NCBI RefSeq assembly: GCF_004331485.1 | Contig: NZ_SJKD01000008.1 | Location: forward strand, 124,001-188,000 | Direction: 5' to 3' | Length of the DNA stretch: 64,000 nt | Source of the DNA: Kribbella capetownensis | Lineage (GTDB): Bacteria > Actinomycetota > Actinomycetes > Propionibacteriales > Kribbellaceae | Shown: piece after piece, positions 51,401-57,181 of the stretch | Position numbering within the stretch: the stretch's first letter is position 1 | How the letters are laid out: each line of letters begins with the position of its first letter | The notes under the pieces: model-generated | Told to the model about the DNA's origin: nothing | The model's input: the letters and a program-made list of their open reading frames with translations, nothing else | Databases searched by the model: none | Made by a program: the position numbers and the translations under genes

Positions 51401-52831
51401 CTCTCCGAACGTGTTGTTCCGCTGGACGGTGCCGCCACAGGACAGGTCACCGGTGTCGATCGCGGTCTGGTTCAGCAGTTCACGCGTGCCGTCGATATCC
51501 CCGATCAGGGACGGCGCCGCGGACCACATCAGCGCGACCGTGCCCGAGAGGTGCGGCGAGGCCATCGACGTACCCGTGCCGGTGCCGAACGCGCCGCCCG
51601 GAACCGACGAGCCGACGGCGACCCCGGGGGCGGCGATGTCCGGCTTGATCCGGCCGGACGCACCCGGTCCACGGCCGGAGAAGTCACCGATCACGCCGGA
51701 CTCGTCGTACCCGCCGACCGCGTACGTCGATCCGCCGTCGGCCGGCGAGGCTGTGGTGTCACAGCCGGCCCGGCCGTCGTTCCCGTTCGAGAAGACCGCG
51801 AAGATGCCGGAGGCGTTCCACGCCGCGATCACGTCGTCGTAGAACGGGTCCTCGACGTCACGGTTGTCGTCGCCCCACGAGTTGTTGAGGACATTCGGCC
51901 GCAGGTCGGCCCGCGGGTTGGCGCCCGAGAGGTCGGTCGGGGCGAGCATCCACTGGCCGGAGGCGAGTAGTGCGCTCAGGGAGCACCCACGCTCCTCATC
52001 CTCGCAGCCCTTCGCGGCGATCCACCGCGCGTCCGGCGCGACGCCGATCTTCCCGCGTGGGCCGTCACCGCCGACCATCGTGCCCATGGTGTGGGTGCCG
52101 TGCCAGATGTTGTCGCAGGGCGCGGCCGACGGGCAGACCTGGGACGGGTCGAACCAGTTGTAGTCGTGGTCGAAGACCCCCGGGCTCACCGTGCCGCGGT
52201 AGGAGTCCACCAGCGCCGGGTGATCGAACTGGACGCCGGTGTCGATACTGCCGACGACGATGCCCTGGCCACGATCGTCCAGTTCCGACCAGACCTTGTC
52301 CGCCTCGATGTCCGCCAGACCCCACTCGACCGCCGCCGCCGCCTTCGGCTCGGCGACCGGCGCCGGCTCGGTCAGGTCGTACGCCGGGGCCTCCTGCAGA
52401 CCCACGACCTCGGGCCTGGCCGCCAGCGACTGCGCCAGCGCCGCGGAGCCGCCCTTCACCAACAGGGCGTCGGTGATCCAGAACGGCGTGTAGTCGTTGC
52501 CAGCGGCATCGAGCGCCGCACGGGCGTCGCGCTGCCCCTTGGCGGCGGCCTGTTGCAACTGCCGGACGACGTACTCGCCGCGTTGCTTCCAGTCCTTGAT
52601 CGTGGCCGCCTTGCTCAGATCGGCACGGTCGGCGAACCGGACCATGAAGTCACTCGTCTGGCCGGCGACGAGTCCGGCCCGCAGGCCGGCCGACACCTTG
52701 TCCTGCCAGGGCACCGGTGGCGGTGCCGCGCCCGCCGTCCCGGCCGGCAGCATCAGCAGCCCGGCCAGCATGGCCAGGACGACGCCGGCCGCAGTCCGGC
52801 GTCGTCCGGATCCAGAGACCACAGGGTGCAT
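48425..52831 (-). CDS. Secreted S8 protease with carboxypeptidase-regulatory and kelch modules
   Basis: 1,468 residues. There is a signal peptide (about 1-36), an I9-like pro-region (about 55-150) and an S8 domain with Asp197 (GSIDTGVQFDHP), His244 (WHGTHTMGTMVG), the oxyanion Asn351 (SNGND) and Ser422 (GTGTSMASPH). Next come two carboxypeptidase-regulatory folds (about 480-640), a MAM/jelly-roll-like module (about 660-840), a Thr/Val-rich linker and a kelch propeller (about 1030-1290). A final regulatory fold (ITGTVTGKDRCTGQTSALPG) closes the protein. The part from the first regulatory fold onward matches the S53-kelch protease. It is co-transcribed with the TrmB/LuxR-like regulator downstream. 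Confidence 0.93.
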   Translation of the reverse strand: MHPVVSGSGRRRTAAGVVLAMLAGLLMLPAGTAGAAPPPVPWQDKVSAGLRAGLVAGQTSDFMVRFADRADLSKAATIKDWKQRGEYVVRQLQQAAAKGQRDARAALDAAGNDYTPFWITDALLVKGGSAALAQSLAARPEVVGLQEAPAYDLTEPAPVAEPKAAAAVEWGLADIEADKVWSELDDRGQGIVVGSIDTGVQFDHPALVDSYRGTVSPGVFDHDYNWFDPSQVCPSAAPCDNIWHGTHTMGTMVGGDGPRGKIGVAPDARWIAAKGCEDEERGCSLSALLASGQWMLAPTDLSGANPRADLRPNVLNNSWGDDNRDVEDPFYDDVIAAWNASGIFAVFSNGNDGRAGCDTTASPADGGSTYAVGGYDESGVIGDFSGRGPGASGRIKPDIAAPGVAVGSSVPGGAFGTGTGTSMASPHLSGTVALMWSAAPSLIGDIDGTRELLNQTAIDTGDLSCGGTVQRNNTFGEGRLNALAAVEASPRGNTGTLAGRITDSAGKPVAGATVAATAAEYERRTTTATDGSFEVRVSTGTYHLAVSAFGFENATADDAVVAKDQRTVRDVTLTQVPMATVSGRVTDGSGHGWPLYAALTVAGTPLAPIHTSPVDGSYRLQLPVRSTYRIELDPDPAGYQAMTRKVVVQGDQSVDFAVPVIAAPCTAPGYRGEHQGLGESFDGPSIPAGWTQDLVLGDGWEFDDPGQNTNLTGGSGGFASIDSGSGKRLEDSRLISPAVDLSALDQPVIAFRTDVLGSRAAVEVDLSVDDGATWTSVWHQNGSLRGPRPIQVPIPAAAGHDKVRARFRYSTEVSGNGWLQLDDVVIGMTKCAPVAGGLVLGNVTDDRFGRAVDDATVQNLSRPADVATARRTPADPNLGDGFYWMFAPAGRQRFSAQYDAGQYEARTRTVDVRPDMVVRADFALGMAELKVTASDLTQSVRIGDRRTIELTVKNVGTGRATYELTPFEDKPDTKAAAVSTVAERRYLSLDGGGPMQAAGQTAASRTAGAKIAPWQQETNLPEGDFDALAAYHDGKLYKIGGVADLSHTEQRNYVYDLKTKTWQEIAPTTDALERPAGGFVGDKLYVVGGWPRGGAPAAGLRIYDPATDKWSSGPDAPIGTAAAASAVLGGKLYVIGGRTNADDTASRAVMVYDPASKRWTRAADYPEPVSWQHCGAIGARIYCAGGQNGGIDQGLRTAYSYNPVTNRWLRLSDVPTTVWGAAYSAANGELLLSGGTVAGYRSNLGFAYSPASDTWRSLPNSQFAVTRVAGACGFFKVGGAEGILGAKPYVEQLAGNDQCAPGGRDVPWLKADKPVGTLAPGQSTRIRITLDAGTPATSQPREVSARLLLMEDTPFRNAPLTVTMDAVARPDWGRITGTVTGKDRCTGQTSALPGAAVTLGTRHSAVHLVADEDGRYAYWLKADEHVLVSAATPGWLPAADVVKVRPKQTTTGDLRLAKAGPCSVLPGG

Positions 52832-52940
52832 GCGGAACCCTCCCCAGGATGGTGCGCCCCGGAATCCTCACCGTCCCGGCACGACGTCCAGCAGTGTTGT
52901 CAGCGCCGCGTGGGGGTGTCCAGCATGCTTCGTGGCCTGA

Positions 52941-52956
52941 TCTGGCCACGGCCAGA
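52941..52956. promoter_or_regulatory. Palindrome upstream of the S8-kelch protease
   Basis: TCTGGCC-AC-GGCCAGA, a perfect 7+2+7 inverted repeat, lies 110 bases before the protease ATG, with a further GGCC half-site beside it. It is a possible regulator site; GC-rich palindromes arise by chance more often in such DNA. Confidence 0.35.
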
Positions 52957-52967
52957 ACTGGCCGCGG

Positions 52968-53264
52968 CTACGAATTCCAGCGACGTACGGCGATCGAGGT
53001 CAGGACCGTGGTCGGCATCGCGATCAGCACGGCCCAGGCCAAGCGGCTCACCTGGCCGGCCTTGCAGGTTTCCACCGCGGTCGGATCGACGACGCCGTGA
53101 ACCGGAATGGCATCCGTCGTCAGCGCCGACTTGCATTCGGTCCGCGGTCCGCCGCCGAGGCTGGCCCAGGTGTTCTCGCTGCCCGAGTCGGGCGCGCCGA
53201 TCAGCAGCCAGAGAACGGCGGCCAGGCCGGCGACCGACAGGACCCACACAATCGCTCGTTTCAT
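52968..53264 (-). CDS. Small two-TM protein with two-cysteine loop (unknown)
   Basis: 98 residues. An N-terminal membrane segment (IVWVLSVAGLAAVLWLLIG), a short exported loop with two cysteines (TECKSAL and ETCKAGQ), a second membrane segment (LAWAVLIAMPTTVLTSIAV) and a tiny basic tail. The same order and similar Cys contexts occur in the protein at 15499-15906. The start could be ATG 53264 or GTG 53270; AGGG is eight bases before the former. It lies upstream of the S8-kelch protease gene on the same strand, 136 bases away. Function unknown. Confidence 0.65.
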   Translation of the reverse strand: MKRAIVWVLSVAGLAAVLWLLIGAPDSGSENTWASLGGGPRTECKSALTTDAIPVHGVVDPTAVETCKAGQVSRLAWAVLIAMPTTVLTSIAVRRWNS

Positions 53265-53331
53265 GGCCACGACCCTAGGTGAGACCGGCGGTCAGCTCGC
53301 AGTACGCCCCTTTGCCTGCGGCAACCATTCC

Positions 53332-54198
53332 TCACGTCCGGGCGGCGATGGCGCGCAGACCGTCGACCAGCGAGATGGTGGGCCGGCCGATCAGCTTGTG
53401 CAGCTCACCGGTCGCGTCTGCTGACACACCATTGGAGACGTCCTTGTCCAACTGAACCAGGAAACTGACGGTCTGCTCGTCGACACCGTTGGCTCGCAGC
53501 GCCTCAGCGTGCTCCTCCGAGGACAGGTCCTGATAGACGACAGGCTTGCCACTCACCTCCGCGATGGCCGCCGCCAGGTCGGGATAGCCCCATGCGGTGT
53601 CACCGGCCAGTTCGTAAGCCACGTTGTCGTGGCCCTCGGTGGTCAGCACGACCGCGGTCGCCTCGGCGTAGTCGAGGTGATCGGCACTGGCCACCCGGCC
53701 CTCGTGCACACTGCCGATCATCACGCCGGTCTCGGGCGCCGACGTCAGGAACGGGACGTAGTTCTCGTGGTACGAGTTCATCCGCAGCATCGTGTAGGTC
53801 AGACCGGACTCGCGGATCAACTGCTCGGTGGCCTTGTGCTCGGTCACGATGAACGTCGGGCTGGTGTCGGCGTGCGCCGCGCTCGTGTAGACGATCCGGG
53901 AGACGCCGGCCTGCTGGGCCGCACGGATCACGTTCTCGTGCTGGACCATCCGCTTGCCGAACTCGTTCCCCGAGATCAGCAGCGCGACGTCGACCCCGTC
54001 GAGGGCGGCGTCGACCGCTGCACGGTCGTCGTGGTCGGCGATCCGGACCTGGACGTTCTTCGCTTCCAGTGCGGCCGCCTTGGCCGGGTTCCTGGCGATG
54101 GCGACGATGCGCTCGGCCGGGACCCGGGCGAGCAGTTGATCAATGATCAGGGTGCCGAGCGCGCCGGTCGCGCCGGTGACAGCGATGAGATCGGACAT
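53332..54198 (-). CDS. NmrA-like NAD(P)-binding SDR (QorB-like)
   Basis: 288 residues. The Rossmann motif is IAVTGATGALGTLIIDQLLA; VYTSAAHADTSPTFIVTEHK and MLRMNSYHENYVPFL match atypical SDRs such as QorB and NmrA-like proteins, which bind NADP(H) and act as quinone reductases or redox sensors. It lies downstream of the MarR gene on the same strand, with two operator-like palindromes in its promoter region. Confidence 0.9.
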   Translation of the reverse strand: MSDLIAVTGATGALGTLIIDQLLARVPAERIVAIARNPAKAAALEAKNVQVRIADHDDRAAVDAALDGVDVALLISGNEFGKRMVQHENVIRAAQQAGVSRIVYTSAAHADTSPTFIVTEHKATEQLIRESGLTYTMLRMNSYHENYVPFLTSAPETGVMIGSVHEGRVASADHLDYAEATAVVLTTEGHDNVAYELAGDTAWGYPDLAAAIAEVSGKPVVYQDLSSEEHAEALRANGVDEQTVSFLVQLDKDVSNGVSADATGELHKLIGRPTISLVDGLRAIAART

Positions 54199-54245
54199 GA
54201 TGGATTTTCCTCACATGACGGCCGATGCGTGGACGCATCGAACTT

Positions 54246-54260
54246 GTTCGTAGTACGAAC
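54246..54260. promoter_or_regulatory. MarR-type operator 1 (GTTCG-N5-CGAAC)
   Basis: GTTCGTA-G-TACGAAC is a perfect 15-base palindrome upstream of the NmrA-like gene. The same outer half-sites recur at 54267-54283 and 54790-54804. Confidence 0.75.
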
Positions 54261-54266
54261 CATATT

Positions 54267-54283
54267 AGTTCGTACTACGAACT
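54267..54283. promoter_or_regulatory. MarR-type operator 2 (GTTCG-N5-CGAAC)
   Basis: AGTTCGTA-C-TACGAACT is a perfect 17-base palindrome, 21 bases (two helical turns) centre to centre from operator 1, so two dimers could sit on the same face of the DNA. Confidence 0.75.
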
Positions 54284-54303
54284 GCAACCCATCAGCGAGG
54301 AAT

Positions 54304-54759
54304 TCAGGCTTGTTCCATGAAGACGACCGGCACTTCGTTGTCCAGCACGACGCGGCCGAGCAGGCCGGCGAGCGTCTCGCGCTCCGCGACGCTCAGGCCG
54401 TCCGGCAACCGGTCGATCCGCCGGCACGTCTCGGCGTAGAACTCTTCCGCAACGTCCTGGCCGCGTGGAGTCAGCGCGACACGGACGGCCCTGGTGTCAC
54501 GTGGATCCGGCTCGCGGCGTACCAGGCCGTTGCGTACGGTGCGGTCGACCAGGCCGGTCATGCTGGACTTGGCCAGGCCGAGCATCGTGCCGAGCTCACC
54601 CATCCCGTACGGCTGGGCCATCAGGACGCAGAGCAGTTGCCCCTGCTGCGGGGTGAGGCCGCGTTCACGACTCGCCTCGGCGTACACCGCATTCACCAGG
54701 AACGCCGACCGGACGAGTCCGGCCACCACTCCGATCTTGCCGTCCTCATTCTTCGCCAC
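54304..54759 (-). CDS. MarR-family regulator
   Basis: 151 residues with the MarR winged helix (RGLTPQQGQLLCVLMAQPYG, GELGTMLGLAKSSMTGLVDR, NGLVRREPDPRDTRAVRVAL, LTPRGQ). I place the start at GTG 54759, because the longer frame from ATG 54807 runs through an operator-like palindrome; that ATG overlaps the hydrolase stop (TGATG) and remains possible. No Shine-Dalgarno sequence precedes the GTG, so the gene may be leaderless. It probably represses itself and the NmrA-like gene through the GTTCG-N5-CGAAC sites. Confidence 0.87.
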   Translation of the reverse strand: MAKNEDGKIGVVAGLVRSAFLVNAVYAEASRERGLTPQQGQLLCVLMAQPYGMGELGTMLGLAKSSMTGLVDRTVRNGLVRREPDPRDTRAVRVALTPRGQDVAEEFYAETCRRIDRLPDGLSVAERETLAGLLGRVVLDNEVPVVFMEQA

Positions 54760-54789
54760 GCTGCCAAGATAGCATTCGCGTCCACGGAA

Positions 54790-54804
54790 GTTCGTGCCGC
54801 GAAC
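54790..54804. promoter_or_regulatory. MarR-type operator 3, at the MarR promoter
   Basis: GTTCG-TGCCG-CGAAC keeps the outer half-sites of the two palindromes near 54260 and lies just upstream of the preferred MarR start, as expected for autoregulation. Confidence 0.6.
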
Positions 54805-54806
54805 CA

Positions 54807-55655
54807 TCAGTGACGCAGCAGGTCCTGGAGGATCTGATTGACCTCGGCCGGCCGCTCGAGCGGCGGCAGATGACCGGTGCCGGCGAGGTCGGCACGTCGT
54901 GCGCCAGGGATTCGATCACTGATCAGATCCGAGACGGCCTGGATCCAGGGCGGGTCTTCCAAGCCGTTGATCACGACGGTCGGCACCTGGATCTCACCCA
55001 GCCGCTCGCCCGGCGGAGGGTCGAGGGCCAACTCCGTGATCACCGGGCCGCGCCAACTCCGCTCGAACACACCCCGCAGCATCGACAGTGCGAACTCCCA
55101 GACCTGCGGATCAACAGCGGACGACGGCCGGTGGGGACCGGCGACGATGAACTCGGCCTGCGCCCGAGCCATCGCGTCGACGTCGTCAGGATCGACGTAC
55201 TCGTTCCGGCCGCCGCGATACCGGGCGAGGCGCTCGGCCGGGACCGACGAGCGGACATGCGCCTTCACGTACTCGTTCATCTCCTCCGGCCACAGATGAC
55301 CGGACAGCCCCGAACAGATCAACGTCAGCCCCGTGACTCGCGAAGGTTCAGCCAGCGCGACCTCGAGCGAGTACGACCCGCCCATCGACGAGCCGACCAG
55401 GGTCGCCTCCTCGACATCCAACGCGTCCATCAGGCCGAGCAGATCCTTGTAGGGCGCGAACGAACCCTCGGCATCGCCCGATTCGCCGTACCCACGCCAG
55501 TCGTAGGTGATCACCCGATGGGCAGCCGAAAACCGCTCCACCTGATGCATCCACATCCGCCGATCCGCGATCCCAGCATGCGAGAACACCACCGCCGGCC
55601 CACGTCCCACCTCGTCGTACTCGAGCCTGACCCCGTTGACCTCGATCGCCGTCAT
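54807..55655 (-). CDS. Alpha/beta hydrolase
   Basis: 282 residues. The nucleophile elbow is GSSMGG in EEATLVGSSMGGSYSLEVAL, the oxyanion/HG-type region is FSHAGIADRRMWMHQV, the acid lies near INGLEDPPW and the catalytic His is in GTGHLPPLERP. No signal peptide is present. The substrate is unknown (esters, lactones or haloalkane-type compounds are all hydrolysed by relatives). Its stop overlaps the upstream-most possible MarR start, so hydrolase, MarR and NmrA-like genes may form one operon. Confidence 0.9.
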   Translation of the reverse strand: MTAIEVNGVRLEYDEVGRGPAVVFSHAGIADRRMWMHQVERFSAAHRVITYDWRGYGESGDAEGSFAPYKDLLGLMDALDVEEATLVGSSMGGSYSLEVALAEPSRVTGLTLICSGLSGHLWPEEMNEYVKAHVRSSVPAERLARYRGGRNEYVDPDDVDAMARAQAEFIVAGPHRPSSAVDPQVWEFALSMLRGVFERSWRGPVITELALDPPPGERLGEIQVPTVVINGLEDPPWIQAVSDLISDRIPGARRADLAGTGHLPPLERPAEVNQILQDLLRH

Positions 55656-55684
55656 TGAACCGATTCTGTCTCTAGGGTGGGGCC

Positions 55685-56083
55685 ATGGAGTTGAACGAGG
55701 TCGCGCGGGCGTTGATCGATGCGGACAATCCGGCTGTGCTGGCCACGACGAATCCGGATGGGAGTCCGCAGACGTCGGTGGTGTGGGTCGGCCGCGACGG
55801 TGACGACGTACTGATCTCGAGCGGACAAGGCCGCAAGAAGGACCGGAACGTACGGCGGGATCCGCGGGTGAGTGTGCTCGTCATCGACAAGGACGAGCCC
55901 CTGCGGTACGTCGAGATCCGCGGCTCCGCGGCCGTCTCGCCCGACGTCGACCGCGAACTCGCCCAGCAACTCGCCGAGAAGTACGAAGGCGAAGGCGCCG
56001 GCCAGGAGTACGTCGACCTGCCACCCGAGGTGATCCGCATCGTCATCCGCATCACCGCTGACAAGATCCACGTCCGCAACTGA
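55685..56083 (+). CDS. PPOX-class F420/flavin-dependent oxidoreductase
   Basis: 132 residues of the split-barrel PPOX family (VARALIDADNPAVLATTNPD, SPQTSVVWVGRDGDDVLISS, RKKDRNVRRDPRVSVLVIDK, PLRYVEIRGSA). Many actinobacterial relatives use cofactor F420. The reaction is unknown. No ribosome site is visible, so the mRNA may be leaderless. It is divergent from the hydrolase gene (29-base gap) and converges on the third TrmB/LuxR-like regulator with a three-base gap. Confidence 0.88.
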   Translation: MELNEVARALIDADNPAVLATTNPDGSPQTSVVWVGRDGDDVLISSGQGRKKDRNVRRDPRVSVLVIDKDEPLRYVEIRGSAAVSPDVDRELAQQLAEKYEGEGAGQEYVDLPPEVIRIVIRITADKIHVRN

Positions 56084-56086
56084 GTC

Positions 56087-57061
56087 TCAGACGCCCTCTC
56101 CCTGCCAGCCGTTGCGCCCGGCTTGCAGACCGGCCTGGAACCGGCTGGTGGCGCCGAGCTGATCCTGAACCTGGGAGATCCGCCGCCGTAGCGTCCGCCC
56201 ACTGACGCCCAACTGCCGCGCGATCGCCTCGTCCTTCATCCCGCTCGCGAGCAGGTTGATCAGGGTCGTGACCGGATCAGCGCCGGCGGACTCCGTCAGC
56301 CGCAACGGCGTCGCCTGTCCCCACAGCTGGTCGAACAGGACCTGCAGTGCGCTCGTCAGCGCCGAGTCCGTGACCACCACTGCCCGCGCCTGACCCGGCC
56401 GCGACGGTCCGTCGCCGGCGAGCGGCAGGATCGCGGTCGTCCCGTCCACGATCAGCAGCTTCACCGGCACCTGCGGAAGCACCCTGGACTGCTCACCCCG
56501 CTCGGCCATCGACCTCAACCGAGCGACCCAGCCGGGATGATCCAGTACCTCGGCCGCATAGATCGCGCGGAACTTCACACCACGCTCCAGCAACGCCAGC
56601 TCCGCACTGGACACCTGATGGCTACCGTCCGCGACGTACGGCGGGGTGTCGGTGCCGACCGCCTGCACGGTTGCCCCACGCAACATGTCGTCGATGCGCG
56701 CCTCGATCGCGTCCCGTCCGACGGCGATCTCGATCAGGCGGCTCGGCTCCGCCTGCAACTGCCCGGCGCTGAACTCGCGCGCCAACTGGTCGGTCATCGC
56801 CGCCACGCCGTCCAGCGCCGCCCGGCGTTCCCGCACCAGCATGCCGAGCCCGGACCGTGGATCGACCGGCGCCGGCGCGGCCTCTGAACCGCTGCGCACC
56901 AGCCCCGCCTCGGCCAGCCGGGCGACAGCCTCCTCGACAGTTGCCGGCGGCAGCTCCAAAGACTCGGCTAGTTGCCGCGCCGGGACGCCCGGATCCCGCA
57001 GCAACTGCCGATACACCTGTGCGTCGAACGCGGACAGCCCCACCGCTTCCCAATCGGCCAC
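56087..57061 (-). CDS. TrmB/LuxR-like regulator, protease-linked paralogue 3
   Basis: 324 residues, same design as paralogues 1 and 2: WEAVGLSAFDAQVYRQLLRD at the start, DTPPYVADGSHQ and FRAIYAAEVLDHPGWVARLR in the sensor part, GEQSRVLPQVPVKLLIVDG, and a C-terminal helix-turn-helix (LLASGMKDEAIARQLGVSGR then TLRRRISQVQDQLGA). It starts with GTG and is divergent from the S53-Asp-box protease gene, 120 bases away. It is therefore in the right place to control that protease from the shared promoter region. Confidence 0.85.
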   Translation of the reverse strand: MADWEAVGLSAFDAQVYRQLLRDPGVPARQLAESLELPPATVEEAVARLAEAGLVRSGSEAAPAPVDPRSGLGMLVRERRAALDGVAAMTDQLAREFSAGQLQAEPSRLIEIAVGRDAIEARIDDMLRGATVQAVGTDTPPYVADGSHQVSSAELALLERGVKFRAIYAAEVLDHPGWVARLRSMAERGEQSRVLPQVPVKLLIVDGTTAILPLAGDGPSRPGQARAVVVTDSALTSALQVLFDQLWGQATPLRLTESAGADPVTTLINLLASGMKDEAIARQLGVSGRTLRRRISQVQDQLGATSRFQAGLQAGRNGWQGEGV

Positions 57062-57181
57062 GGGCCGAGCGTAGTTCGACCGAGTTTGGCCGGGATGGGC
57101 AGATGGCCGGATCCGGCGCCCTGGCGGCCGAGTCTGGGCTTAGCGTGTGCCAGGAAGCTGTCGTCGTCCGAGGAGTGAACA

